A DNA stretch of 64,000 nt from Marivita sp. (GCF_020055675.1 NZ_JAIPUS010000004.1:111247-175246), one strand, 5' to 3'; positions 47,726 to 58,300 are shown, counted from the stretch's first letter. Notes: generated by a model from the sequence alone, not told the origin. Translations and numbers: made by a program.

Positions 47726-48484
47726 ATGACCGCCCCGCGGAAAGCAAGGCCCACCCCCAGGTTCGCCCTGATATCGGTCGCTGTGATCGCCGTGGGGGCG
47801 GCCCTTCTCGGCGCCGCGCTGGACTGGCGCAGCGCCGATCACGACCTCTCTTTTGTGCCTGACATGACCGCCGAACCTGTTGCGCTTTCGACCGGTGCGC
47901 GGCTTCATGTCCAGAAATACGAAGTCACCATCGCCGAATGGAACCTTTGCAACGACAGGGGTGGCTGCGCTCTGCGCCTGCGCGCCCGGTCGAACCAGGA
48001 TCCGCGTGTGACACCCGCGACCGGGATCAGCCATGCCGACGCGATGGAATACCTGCACTGGATCAACGGCGAAACCGGGATGAATTTGCGCCTGCCCACG
48101 ACCGCCGAGTGGCGCGAGATCGCACGACCGGTGCTGCACGAAGACGCTTCGCCGATCTTTACGGATTCTTCCCTTGAGTGGGCCTCGACCTACCTGACCG
48201 AGGCCGCTGCGCCGCGTGCCCTGAAACCGCAGGGCAGCTTTTCGACCTCGCCGGCGGGCATCTCGGACCTTGACGGCAGCGTTTGGGAATGGACGCAGGA
48301 CTGCTATTCGGGTGCCGCGCAGGGCGTCGATCCGGCGCGCTGCCCCGCCTATTTCGTCGGCGGCGAACATGTCGCTGCGATGTCTTTCCTGATCCGGGAC
48401 CCGGCTCGCGGCGGCTGCGCCGTCGGGACGCCCCCGGCGCATCTGGGCCTGCGTCTGGTGAGCGATCAGACAGCCCGGCTGTGA
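47726..48484 (+). CDS. nirV: NirV, formylglycine-generating-enzyme-like protein
   Basis: A 252-residue protein with an N-terminal membrane helix (FALISVAVIAVGAALLGAAL) and the SUMF1-type domain: KYEVTIAEWNLC, LRLPTTAEWREIARP, and SDLDGSVWEWTQDCY. NirV regularly follows nirK and is thought to assist nitrite reductase, with no proven reaction. It starts 18 bp after nirK. Confidence 0.9.
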   Translation: MTAPRKARPTPRFALISVAVIAVGAALLGAALDWRSADHDLSFVPDMTAEPVALSTGARLHVQKYEVTIAEWNLCNDRGGCALRLRARSNQDPRVTPATGISHADAMEYLHWINGETGMNLRLPTTAEWREIARPVLHEDASPIFTDSSLEWASTYLTEAAAPRALKPQGSFSTSPAGISDLDGSVWEWTQDCYSGAAQGVDPARCPAYFVGGEHVAAMSFLIRDPARGGCAVGTPPAHLGLRLVSDQTARL

Positions 48485-48658
48485 ATCGCCCCGGATTTGC
48501 GGGAGACCACCAGTTGAGCATGAATTTTGCGTGTCACAAAAAACAAGATGGCAAACCGCCATTCGCCCGAGGTCGGGATGATGTTTGAGCCTCCAGGCTC
48601 CTGCGGAACGCAGGCGCGCGCGATCGCGGCCGTTTTACCACGCCCGCAGCGCGACAGG

Positions 48659-49948
48659 CTAGAACATGAGGTCCGGGAGGAACAATGCGATTGCCGGAAA
48701 AAGCGTCAAGATGACGACAGCCAAAAGATGGATGACCCAATAGGGTACTGTCGCCTTGGCGACGCGCCCCAGGCTGACTTGGTTCTTCGACAGGCTTGCG
48801 ATGACCGAGAGATTTAGCCCGACAGGTGGTGTGACCTGGCCGATCTCAATGACGATCGTGATCAGCACTCCAACCCAGATCGGATCGAACCCCAGCCCGG
48901 TCAGCAGCGGAAACACGACGGGCAATGTCATGATCATCAGCGACAGCCCGTCGAAAAAACAGCCCATCACCAGATAGACCAGCACCACGAGCAACAGGAT
49001 AGAATACCGGTCCAGACCGCTTTCGGCAAAGGTTCGCAGAAGCTGTTGGGGAATGCCAAGGATGCTGACCGATTGCGCAAGGATCGTCGCGCCCAGCACG
49101 ACGAACCCGATGGCGGAGAAAAGCAGGGTTGAGTGAAACACCGCCTCCACCAGCTTGCGCACAGTGAGATCACCCCAAACGAAGGAAATACCCGCCGCCA
49201 GCACCACGCCAAGACCGGCTGCCTCTGTCGGAGTTGCAAGGCCGCCGATGATGCTGCCGATCACCGCGAGGATCAGCAGCAACAATGGCCAGACCTGCCC
49301 AAAGCCCAGAAGGATCGCGCCGACAGACGCCTTGGCCTGTTCGCGCGGGGCAAGATGTGGATGGCGCAGGACCTTGATCAGGATATAGGTCATGAACATT
49401 GTGGCAATCATCAATCCGGGTCCGATCCCCGCAAGGAACAACCGGCCGATCGACGTCTCGGTCAATGCGCCGAAGATCAGGAAAGACAGGCTGGGCGGGA
49501 TCAAAAGCCCCAATGTGCCGCCGCCCGCCAGGCTGCCGACGATCATCTCGCGGTCATAACCTCGGCGCGTCATCTCTGGATAGGCGACCGATCCGACCGC
49601 GGCTGCTGTTGACAGGCTTGACCCGCTGACGGCGCCGAACATGGTACAGACCGCGATATTGGTGTGCAAAAGTCCCCCTGGCACCTTGCGGAACACCGGG
49701 GCAAAGGCCGAGTAGGCCCGTTCGCTGACACCGCTGCGCAGCAGGATTTCCCCCATCAGGATGAAAAGCGGCACCGCACTCAGCGTGAAGGAATTGAAGA
49801 CGTTCCAGATCGCATCAACCGCAAGCGATGTCGCCCCGTTGGAATAGACGTGCAGAAGGACCAGCCCGGTCAGCCCCAACGCCGCGCCAAGTGCAACGCC
49901 TGTTGCGGCGGCGGCCACCATGATCCCGATCAGGGTCGTCCAGAACAT
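48659..49948 (-). CDS. dctM: TRAP transporter, large permease (DctM)
   Basis: A 429-residue membrane protein with about twelve helices, family marks PLFILMGEILLRSGVSE, GAVSGSSLSTAAAVGSVAYP and GGGTLGLLIPPSLSFLIFG. It uses a sodium gradient to import a carboxylate delivered by DctP. GAGGAA precedes the start. Confidence 0.94.
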   Translation of the reverse strand: MFWTTLIGIMVAAAATGVALGAALGLTGLVLLHVYSNGATSLAVDAIWNVFNSFTLSAVPLFILMGEILLRSGVSERAYSAFAPVFRKVPGGLLHTNIAVCTMFGAVSGSSLSTAAAVGSVAYPEMTRRGYDREMIVGSLAGGGTLGLLIPPSLSFLIFGALTETSIGRLFLAGIGPGLMIATMFMTYILIKVLRHPHLAPREQAKASVGAILLGFGQVWPLLLLILAVIGSIIGGLATPTEAAGLGVVLAAGISFVWGDLTVRKLVEAVFHSTLLFSAIGFVVLGATILAQSVSILGIPQQLLRTFAESGLDRYSILLLVVLVYLVMGCFFDGLSLMIMTLPVVFPLLTGLGFDPIWVGVLITIVIEIGQVTPPVGLNLSVIASLSKNQVSLGRVAKATVPYWVIHLLAVVILTLFPAIALFLPDLMF

Positions 49949-49951
49949 CGA

Positions 49952-50476
49952 TCAGGGTTCCTCGTGTGAAGCGGGCGCGGAATGATCTTCGGGCGGCAGA
50001 AGGCCGGTCAGCCGGGCCGCGAAGATCACCCAGGTCAAACCGAAAGACAGTGGCAGGATCAGCATCCAGGGGTACAGCAGCAACCTGGCCGTTTCGGATT
50101 TCAGATTGCGCGCGAAGGCAAATTCCAGCCAGGGCAGGGCTTCGATGAAAATCCAGCCAAAGAACACCACGCCGACCAGCATGGCGGCACCATTGACCGC
50201 AAGGCCGAACCTTGGCGGCACCGCGTTTGCCACGATCGACACCCGGACATGCCGGGACCGCAAGGTCACCAGGGGCAGACTGAGAAACAGCACCGCGGTC
50301 AGCATCAGCCCGGTCACATCCTCCGTGAATGGAAGCGGCGCACCGAGGACACGGCGCATCACCACACCCAATGTGATGATCCCGACGATGCCAACCATGC
50401 ACAGCGCCGCGGCAATGGCCATCGCGAGGGCCAGATGAGTCAGCCCCCGCGCAAGGATGCCTTGAAACGCCTGCAT
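49952..50476 (-). CDS. dctQ: TRAP transporter, small permease (DctQ)
   Basis: About 174 residues from the ATG at 50476, with four helices and the DctQ pattern GAPLPFTEDVTGLMLTAVLF with LRSRHVRVSIVAN. It completes the DctQM membrane complex. It begins seven bases after dctP. Confidence 0.9.
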   Translation of the reverse strand: MQAFQGILARGLTHLALAMAIAAALCMVGIVGIITLGVVMRRVLGAPLPFTEDVTGLMLTAVLFLSLPLVTLRSRHVRVSIVANAVPPRFGLAVNGAAMLVGVVFFGWIFIEALPWLEFAFARNLKSETARLLLYPWMLILPLSFGLTWVIFAARLTGLLPPEDHSAPASHEEP

Positions 50477-50483
50477 TCCGCGA

Positions 50484-51488
50484 TCAGCGGCCCAGGGCGG
50501 TGAGCACACGCTGACGATACTCCAGTGCGTTGCCGCCGGCTTCTTCGGCCAGCATCTGCCAGGTTTCGGCCACGGCTGTCAGGAATTCCGCGCGGTCGGA
50601 TTCGGGAAAGTCTTCTCCCCATGTGATGCCAAGCGCTTCGCGGGCAGCAAGTTCGCGCTCGAAGTCCTGATCGTACTGGTTGGTGCGCTCCCAAAGAGCA
50701 TCGGCGGCATCGGTGATGGCCGACTTGATTTCAGGATCGGTCGCGTCCCAACGCCCCGTTTCCACGCCGATCGTGTAGGGAGCAGAGGCCATGGGATAGA
50801 GGAAAGACGCATAATTCGTCACCTCCTGGAGCGAGATCGTGCTGGCATACAGCGCCGGGTACAATGCGCAATCCACAACCCCGGTCCGCAGTGCGACATA
50901 GGTTTCCTCTTGCGGGATGATCTGTGCCGACACGCCCAGCCGGGTGAATGTCTCGACCTGCTCGCGCGCCCAGACGCGGAGTTTGACGTCCTTGAGGTCT
51001 TCCAGAGTGTTAACCGGTTCGTCACGGCAGAACACCGAGACCGACAGCGTCGGAATGGCGACATAGCCAACCGTGGAGACACCCCAGTCGGCGTATTCCT
51101 CGGCATAGATGTCCCGGGCGACCGGCAACACGGCTTTCAATTCGTCAACCGTGCTGATGGCGCCTTGCACGAAGACCGACCCAAGCGCCGGCGCATCGCG
51201 GCCAAGATAATTCGCCCACATCAAGCTCATCTCGACGGCGCCCGAAGGCAGCACGCGCAACAGGTCAGTGTTCTTCAGGCCAAGCGACCCGCCGCTGTAA
51301 AGCGTCAGGGAGAAATCCTCATCGGCCAGCGCCGTGTTCACGTCTTCGACGAATTCTTCAAGCTGCGCAGATTCCGGCCGTGTTTCGGGCAGGAAGTTGT
51401 TCAGGCGCCACTCTTCAGCACTGGCGGTGGTGGCAAGAAGGCCGCACAGCGCGGCACCCAGCACGATGGGACGGGTCATTTTCGGCAT
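50484..51488 (-). CDS. dctP: TRAP transporter, substrate-binding protein (DctP)
   Basis: About 334 residues; the signal peptide ends near TTASAEEW. Family marks are FLPETRPESAQLEEF near the N-terminus, and LEDLKDVKLRVWAREQVETF with the ligand Arg; GVVDCALYPALYAS follows. AGGAG before the ATG at 51488 sets the start. Ligand unknown; the neighbouring PLP enzyme and Lrp regulator suggest an amino or keto acid. Confidence 0.92.
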   Translation of the reverse strand: MPKMTRPIVLGAALCGLLATTASAEEWRLNNFLPETRPESAQLEEFVEDVNTALADEDFSLTLYSGGSLGLKNTDLLRVLPSGAVEMSLMWANYLGRDAPALGSVFVQGAISTVDELKAVLPVARDIYAEEYADWGVSTVGYVAIPTLSVSVFCRDEPVNTLEDLKDVKLRVWAREQVETFTRLGVSAQIIPQEETYVALRTGVVDCALYPALYASTISLQEVTNYASFLYPMASAPYTIGVETGRWDATDPEIKSAITDAADALWERTNQYDQDFERELAAREALGITWGEDFPESDRAEFLTAVAETWQMLAEEAGGNALEYRQRVLTALGR

Positions 51489-51585
51489 GTCGTTTACTCC
51501 TGTTGAGGGGGTCATTTTCTGATTTACACTTGTTTCACGCGATACAGCATCGAAACCTTACAAGAGCAAGGGCGCGACGGTTGTT

Positions 51586-52989
51586 TCAGGCAGCCTCCAA
51601 GCGCCAGTTTTGCGACAGAGCCAGCACGGAGTCTAGGATATAGTCGACGGTTTCCTCCGACATCAGCACGCTGAAATTCAGCCTTACGAAGCCCGGTTTT
51701 TCCGCGACTTGCCCGGCAAGGATGCGGTCGCGCAGATGCGCCGAGCGCTGCGAGTCAATCTTAAGCAGACGATGCGCATAGGGCCCCGCGCATGCACAGC
51801 CGCCACGGGCCTGGATACCGTATAGCCGTGACAGCGCCGCCGTGAATTCGGCGGCGTCTACCCCGGAGCCTACATGTGGCGAAAAGGAAAATATCGGCAA
51901 CCGGTCGCGATGCTCTTGGGCAAGAAGTCCGATCGGCGGGGCCTCGCCCCAGGCCGCGAAGGCACGCGCTGTCAGATCGCGGTTGCGTTCCGTGATGAAG
52001 CGCTGCCCGATCACCTCCTTGACGATCAAGGCCAAGGCCGCGCGGATGTCGCCGATGATATTCGGCGTGCCACCTTCCTCTCGGGCTTCGAGATCAGACA
52101 GGTAATCGTGATGCGTGTCATTCACGAAGGCGACCGTTCCCCCGCCCGTGCGATGCGGGCGCGCGGTCCGGACGGCGTCGCGCCGGATGACCATGACCCC
52201 GCTGGCGCCCGGCCCGCCGATGAACTTGTGGGGCGAAAACACGATGGCATCGATTCCGGCCCCGTCAGCGGGTGTCATGGTCATCGGCAGATAGGGCGCG
52301 CCTGCCGCGAAGTCCCAGACCATTGTCGCTCCGAACCGTTTGACCAAGGTCGTGATCGCAGCCACATCGGCACAGATGCCGGTCACGTTTGCCGCTGCAC
52401 TCATGGCAACGATCACGCGCCCTTCTGCGGAGGCCAGCCGGAGCGCCGTTTCCAGCATATCAAGGTCCGGACCCCCCTGTTCAGCTTCGTCAATCGCGTC
52501 AACCTTTGCGCCGCTTTCGCGCCAGGGCAGCAGGTTGGAATGATGTTCGTAAGGGCCCGTCAATACGGTCACGCGCTCACCCTGCGCAATTGCGCCGGGC
52601 AGGTCCAGAAGGTGGACCAGCTGATTCAGACCGGCGGTTGCCCCGCTGCCTGTGAAAATCACCGAATGCTCGGGTCCGGATGCGTCGCAATGGCGGGCAA
52701 TCCTGTCCCGTGCGGCTTCGCGTAGCGCCGTGGAATAGGCCCCGCAGAGCGAGGAGTCGGTATGCGTATTGGCGTAGAAGGGCAGGACCTCGTCACGCAG
52801 GAAATCCTCGACCTGCGCCAAGGCACGTCCTGAGGCGACATAATCGGCATAGACCAGCTGTCTTGGCCCGTCTGGCGTATCGATGCGATGACAGGCGCCG
52901 ATAACCCCCGCAGCAAGCGCCGCATGCGGATCGGCGACACCGCGAAGTCCGTCTTCGAAACGGGCAAGGGGAGGCAAATGGGTCACCAT
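51586..52989 (-). CDS. Class V aminotransferase-fold PLP enzyme (cysteine desulfurase-like)
   Basis: A 467-residue fold-type I PLP protein. It shows SVIFTGSGATAGLNQLVHLL, PYEHHSNLLPWRESGA, MVWDFAAGAPYLPM (PLP Asp), the Lys in IVFSPHKFIGGPGASG, and YGIQARGGCACAGPYAHRLL near the C-terminus, where a desulfurase would have its Cys loop. It is distinct from housekeeping SufS/IscS and lies between a TRAP operon and an Lrp regulator. Desulfurase, lyase or transaminase activity cannot be told apart from the sequence. Confidence 0.85.
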   Translation of the reverse strand: MVTHLPPLARFEDGLRGVADPHAALAAGVIGACHRIDTPDGPRQLVYADYVASGRALAQVEDFLRDEVLPFYANTHTDSSLCGAYSTALREAARDRIARHCDASGPEHSVIFTGSGATAGLNQLVHLLDLPGAIAQGERVTVLTGPYEHHSNLLPWRESGAKVDAIDEAEQGGPDLDMLETALRLASAEGRVIVAMSAAANVTGICADVAAITTLVKRFGATMVWDFAAGAPYLPMTMTPADGAGIDAIVFSPHKFIGGPGASGVMVIRRDAVRTARPHRTGGGTVAFVNDTHHDYLSDLEAREEGGTPNIIGDIRAALALIVKEVIGQRFITERNRDLTARAFAAWGEAPPIGLLAQEHRDRLPIFSFSPHVGSGVDAAEFTAALSRLYGIQARGGCACAGPYAHRLLKIDSQRSAHLRDRILAGQVAEKPGFVRLNFSVLMSEETVDYILDSVLALSQNWRLEAA

Positions 52990-53087
52990 GGCGATTTCCT
53001 TCTGAGCAGGTGGACAGAGCGTTTGCCAAGAATACTCCGAAAAGCCTGCAAAAACTTCATTGAACTTTGCGATACAAAGGAAAATAA

Positions 53088-53103
53088 GCGATCATATGAT
53101 CGC
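53088..53103. promoter_or_regulatory. 16-bp perfect palindrome between PLP enzyme and Lrp regulator
   Basis: GCGATCAT-ATGATCGC is a perfect palindrome in the 227-bp AT-richer divergent region. It lies 114 bp before the Lrp start and 99 bp before the PLP enzyme start. It may be the operator of the adjacent Lrp-type protein. Confidence 0.45.
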
Positions 53104-53216
53104 GAAATTGAAAATAAATCGCTGTAATGATCCGAGTTGTGGCGGTAAATCCGAGCCATCATGGCGCTGTGTCCGGGACCCGCAGCTTGAGGCTTGCCTG
53201 ACAAAAAGAGGTCTGG

Positions 53217-53705
53217 ATGAAGATTGACCGACTGGACCAGAAACTGCTGATGACCCTGCATCAGGATGCGTCGATGTCCCAGCGCGCGTTGGCCGAAAAG
53301 ATCGGCTTGTCGCAAAACGCGCTCTGGCGGCGATTGAAGCGCCTTGAGTCCAGCGGTATTCTACAGGGAAGCAGGCCGCGCATCGACCTTGCCGGTCTCG
53401 GGCTTGATCTGACCGTGTTCGCGATGGTGCGCACAAGACACCATTCCCTTGACTGGGCCGACTCCTTCAAAAACCACGTTGCCCGAATTCCCGAGGTTGT
53501 CGAGATGCACCGGATCGGAGGCGACTGGGACTACATGCTCAAGATCGTGACACGCGGCATGGCAGGCTATGACTCGGTCTATCGCAGGTTGACCACAGGC
53601 ACCGAGTTGGAGACCATCACCGGGTATTTCTCGATGGAAACGATGCTGGAAGACCGCCTGCCGGATCTGGACAGCCACGCGGCGGGACAATCCACCCCCC
53701 GATGA
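53217..53705 (+). CDS. Lrp/AsnC family transcriptional regulator
   Basis: A 162-residue protein with the N-terminal helix-turn-helix DQKLLMTLHQDASMSQRALA and GLSQNALWRRLKRLESSGIL and a C-terminal RAM domain (RIGGDWDYMLKIVTRGMAGY). It is divergent from the PLP enzyme gene, the usual place for a regulator that senses an amino acid. Confidence 0.93.
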   Translation: MKIDRLDQKLLMTLHQDASMSQRALAEKIGLSQNALWRRLKRLESSGILQGSRPRIDLAGLGLDLTVFAMVRTRHHSLDWADSFKNHVARIPEVVEMHRIGGDWDYMLKIVTRGMAGYDSVYRRLTTGTELETITGYFSMETMLEDRLPDLDSHAAGQSTPR

Positions 53706-53727
53706 CCCCAGGCCTTTTACCGTTGTC

Positions 53728-54963
53728 TCAGCAAGACACCAGGTCGCGGGGCAAGGCGTTCATCGACACGGGGCCGCTTTCGGTGATCTCGACCTGGTCC
53801 TCGATGATCATGCCACCCACGCCATTGACGTAGATCGGACATTCGAAGGCCAGCACCATGCCCACCTCTGCCGGGGTTTCGGCCTGCGCGGAGATGAACG
53901 GCCATTCCTCGGTTCCGGGCCCGGTGCCCAGCCCATGGCCGAAATGCCCGCGGCAATAGCCGGTCAGCCCCTGCGCGCGGATCGCGGATTGGGTGGCCGC
54001 GTGCACTTCGGACAAGGCGACACCGGGATGCAGAACCGACAAGCCGGCGTCGAACCCGGCCATCAAGGCGGCATGGATGTCAGCCTGCAAACGGCTTGGG
54101 CCTCCGAGAACGAAGGTACGCCCGCTGTCGGAAGTGTAGCCGTCCATCAGACAGCCGACATCGACCTTGATCAGGTCACCGGGCGTGGCGATAGCCTCTC
54201 CTCCCCAGGGGTCGCTCCCGACAGAGATATAGTCCCATGCGCCTGTCATCGGCTGGCCGACGCCTGCGTTGGCAACAGTTTCGGACCAGACCGCCCTGAG
54301 ATCGCTGCGCGCGACACCGGGCGCCACGGCCTGCCGAACCGCTGCAATCCCGTGTTCTGCCACCGCAACGGCCTGTCGCAAGAGGGCGATCTCTGCCGGG
54401 GATTTCACGGCGCGAAGGTTTTGCACCATCGCGGTGGCGTCGACCACTTGGGCGGGTGCCAGCGCATCCACAAGGGCCTGATAGCCCCGTGCCGAAACCG
54501 CGCTCAACTCCACACCGACACGCGCTGCGTTCAAGCCTTTTTCGCGCAAGGCATCGCGCAGGTGGCGGTAGCACACCGCCGCGTCAAAGGTTTCGGGACG
54601 CAGGTTGCCCGCCGGTCGGTTTGCCGCGCCCCAGATCGGTGCAAATTGCGGCGCCGCGGCGGCATCCGGGACTGGGGCTGGCAGGGTCATCGCCTCGACC
54701 CAGATCGGGCTTTGCCGCACGTCCTCGATGTGACTGTCACGGTGAAACATTGGCGCGAACAGATCGCTCACGACGGCTGTCTCGGGTTCGCCCGGATCGG
54801 CGGGGATGAGCACCGCAACCGCCCCCTCGCGCCGCCACATCGTGGCGACACCCGGCGCCGCGCCGGTCGCATGTGCGAAACCTTCGGGCGACAAAAGGAT
54901 CAATGCATCCAGATCCGCAGCCTGAAGGTGTTTCTGCGCCCGTAACCTGTCGAGATGCGCCAT
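53728..54963 (-). CDS. M24 family metallopeptidase (Xaa-Pro aminopeptidase/creatinase-like)
   Basis: About 411 residues from the ATG at 54963, behind GAGG. Pita-bread metal ligands: Asp in IKVDVGCL, Asp in TSDSGRTFVLG, His in CRGHFGHGLGTGPG, and Glu in LAFECPIYVNG and MIIEDQVEIT. The N-terminal creatinase-like domain covers about 1-170. Members include peptidases and creatinase- or DddP-like lyases, so the reaction is open. It is convergent with the Lrp gene 22 bp away. Confidence 0.88.
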   Translation of the reverse strand: MAHLDRLRAQKHLQAADLDALILLSPEGFAHATGAAPGVATMWRREGAVAVLIPADPGEPETAVVSDLFAPMFHRDSHIEDVRQSPIWVEAMTLPAPVPDAAAAPQFAPIWGAANRPAGNLRPETFDAAVCYRHLRDALREKGLNAARVGVELSAVSARGYQALVDALAPAQVVDATAMVQNLRAVKSPAEIALLRQAVAVAEHGIAAVRQAVAPGVARSDLRAVWSETVANAGVGQPMTGAWDYISVGSDPWGGEAIATPGDLIKVDVGCLMDGYTSDSGRTFVLGGPSRLQADIHAALMAGFDAGLSVLHPGVALSEVHAATQSAIRAQGLTGYCRGHFGHGLGTGPGTEEWPFISAQAETPAEVGMVLAFECPIYVNGVGGMIIEDQVEITESGPVSMNALPRDLVSC

Positions 54964-55343
54964 GCGATTTGCCTCGTGCCTGTCCGCCTGTGATGGCGCA
55001 ATTGTTTTGCCAGACCACATTCGAAGATCTGCCTTGCCGGTGACAGACTAGGGCTGGAACGCCCTCATGTGCAACGAGGTTGGGGTTTGACCGCATTGGC
55101 GATCATCACGCCTATCGCGTCGGTTCCCCCGGCACGAGACAATGGGGCAAGTGCGGCGCATTGATCGCTGGCGATCTTGATCCGTTGGCCCATGCCAATG
55201 ATTTGTATCCTGTACAGCCAGTGCCGCTGGAAGTTGCGCCGAATACGAACAAGCCCAACTTTGCGACAACCGGCCCCGATGAAGGAAGCTGCTTCACCAA
55301 TGCAGGTAACTGCATTGGACACTGGCGCGTATGTTTCACAAGG
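54964..55343. other. 380-bp intergenic region
   Basis: It holds the promoter of the M24 gene and the 3' end of the RTX gene. A weak open frame on the minus strand (about 85 codons) has no ribosome binding site and unlikely composition. I see no hairpin with a T tract. Confidence 0.4.
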
Positions 55344-58300
55344 TCATTCGCAAACGGCGTAATGTGCGTCTTGCGGCGGGGCAGGCCGGCAGCGCGTTCG
55401 CGGGCGGGGTTTGAGGCCGTTCAAATGCACCGGCAAGTGGCGCGGGCGGGCATAGCTGCGAGCATGGAGCCCGTAAGCTGTCTCGGCAGGGGAGACGCGC
55501 AGCTCCGGGAAGAGGTAGAGGATCTCCTGGCGAACCTTGGCCTCCAACGTGCCGAGGGCGAAGGGGCCGGGGAAAAAGCTTTCCGAGGGCGCACCATTGG
55601 AAAAGACGATCTGGTGATCGTCGAACAGGATATGCACGTATGTGACGGCGCGGAGCCCCTGCATCACGCGCGCAGCACCCCCTTTCAGCCGTGCAAGATG
55701 GGTCGCCCGAACCAGCCTTTCCTCGCCGTCGAGATCAAGCAGCACACCGTGCTGCGGTGACACGATCAAGGGCGCGTCGCCGCCGGTCAGGTCAGGCGAC
55801 AGCAGGATTGGCCGCAGCTTTTCTCGCGCAGCAAGTTCCGCGCGGCCGACATGGCACTGCCCGACCCAGCGCAGGGTCTGAACGCCGTTGTCGCGGGTCA
55901 CAATCCGGTCTCCGGGCCGCAGGCTCTCGACGGGGCGGTCGCCGTGTTCGGTCAGGATGCGGGTTCCGGTCGTGAAACAGACCACGCCGGTGTTTTCCAC
56001 GGTGAACGAGGAGGTGTCGCCGGTCGCCCCGGTAAAGACCAGACCATCGCCGTCAAAGCTCGTGTTGTCGGAATAATCGACAGTGCCGACGCCATCGTTC
56101 GACTGGTTCAGGATACCATCGTCGTTGAAGTCGGCGGTCAGTTCCCAGATATTATCGTAGAAGGACGACAGGTCGATCCGGTCGTTGTTGGTGATATCGC
56201 CGTCATTCAGCGTGCCGGTATTGCCGAAGTTGAAATCGCTGATCGTGTCGGTGCCATCTCCGGGCGCATAGACAAACGTGTCGTCGCCATCGCCGCCGGT
56301 GATCGAATCGTCACCCAGCCCGCCGGTGATCGTGTCGTTGCCCGTCCAGCCGTCCAGAGTGTCGTCGCCGGTCCCGCCATCGAGCAGGTCGTTGTCGCCG
56401 CCTCCAAAGAGCGTATCGTTGCCGTCCCCGCCCAGCAGGGTGTCGTTGCCATCACCGCCGCTCAGTTCGTCATTGCCGGTGCCGCCATCAAGACTGTCGG
56501 CAGAGCTATCAGCGCCCCCCAGCAGCGTGTCGTTGCCCGCCCCGCCGATCAGCGTGTCCGCGCCCTCGGCACCATCAAGATAGTCGTCGTCGGTGCCCCC
56601 ATCGAGGTAGTCGTTGCCCAGACCGCCTTCGAGCGTGTCGTTGTCGTCCTGGCCGTAGATCGTGTCATTGCCGTCGCCACCGGTCAGGCTGTCGGCATTG
56701 TTGTTGGGCGCAAGGTCGGTGCCGTCATTGGGCAGATCGTAGGGAGCAAAGAACGGGTAGTCCGGGTTCGTCGGGGCCACGTCGCCATAGATGATGTCAT
56801 CATCCGCGCCACCGTCGATGGTGTCGTTGCCCTCGTTGCCTTCCAGCGAGTCCATGCCCGCGCCACCCGACACGGAATCGTCGTCGAAGCCTGCATCAAC
56901 GCTGTCATTGCCATCGCCACCGAAGATGATGTCGTTGTCATCCCCGGTCAGGATCGTGTCGTTGCCGGCGCCGCCATGCACGGTGTCGCGGTCGTTGAAG
57001 GCATCGGGATCCGACGGATAATAAAGCGCGTCGCCGGGGGTGCTGTAGCCTTCATCGGGCAGGCCGGTTCCGGGAGAGGTGCGGGTGTTGATGAAATCAT
57101 CCCCATCCCCGCCGTCGACGCTGTCATTGCCTTCGAAGCCGATGATGGTGTCATTGCCGTCGCCGCCGAAGATCGTGTCATCGCCTGCGCCGCCGTCGAG
57201 ATAGTCGTTGCCGGCCTCACCGTAAAGCTGGTCATCGCCGGTGCCGCCCTCGACGCTGTCATCGTCAGCCCCGGCAAAGATCAGGTCGTCATCGGCACCA
57301 CCCAGCAGGGTATCGTTGCCTCCGTCACCGATGATCGTGTCATTGCCGGCCTCCCCCGAGACCGAGTCGGCCCCGGCCAGCCCGTCGTCACCGTCAAGCG
57401 AATCGTTGCCCGCACCTCCAAAGATGGTGTCATTGCCGTCCTGGCCGAAGATCGTGTCGTTGCCATCGCCGCCCGACAGGCTGTCGGCGCCGGTCCAGCC
57501 ATAGACAAGATCGTCTCCCAATCCGGCAAGAACGGTGTCATTGCCAGCGCCCGCGTCGATGACATCGTCCTCCGAGCCATCCACCGCGTCGCCCGCGTCG
57601 ACCATGTCGCCCTCGGGATCGCCGGTATAGCTTGCGTCGATCAGGTCGTCTCCGGCCGTGCCTTCCACGATATAATTCTTGGGCTCGAGGATCAGCTCCT
57701 CGATATCGACGTAGTTGATCGTGGCGGATTCAGCCCCGCGCGACAGCGATATCTGTCCGCTAAAACCGGGACTGCCCGCCGTCTCGGGGTTCTGGGTCAT
57801 GCTGCTGATGACCCAGCCGTCCGAAATGAGCGCCGTTATATCCAGCGTGTCGGCATCGACCCCGCCCGATCCGCCGTCGACGGAGAGATTGTTGATGCCG
57901 CCAAGCTCGAACGGGGTGATCCGGATCACATCCGCGCCGTCGCCGCCGGAAATACTGTCGTTGTTGCCGCTGCTCAGTATCGTGTCGTCCCCGGCCCCGC
58001 CGAGGAGGCTATCGCTGCCCGCGCCCCCGTCGATCAGATCGTTACCCGCGCCGCCGTCTATGCTGTCATTTCCGGTGCCACCGTCGACCGTGTCGTCGCC
58101 CCCGCCTGCAAGGATTGTGTCATCGCCATCGCCGCCATCGATGCTGTCATTGCCCTGGGTGTAGGTGACGGTGCTGCCATCGGCAGGCGCGCCCAGGTAT
58201 TGCAGCGGCGTGCCGGTGTTGGCATCCGCGACATACCATGTATGCCCGACGAAGGTGGACTGCGTCAGCGTCCCGCCAGGGGGAATGCTGCCATAGCTGG

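Noticed and set aside
55065..55322. 85-codon minus-strand frame downstream of the RTX start region
   Set aside because: No Shine-Dalgarno sequence, no known motif, and poor coding composition.
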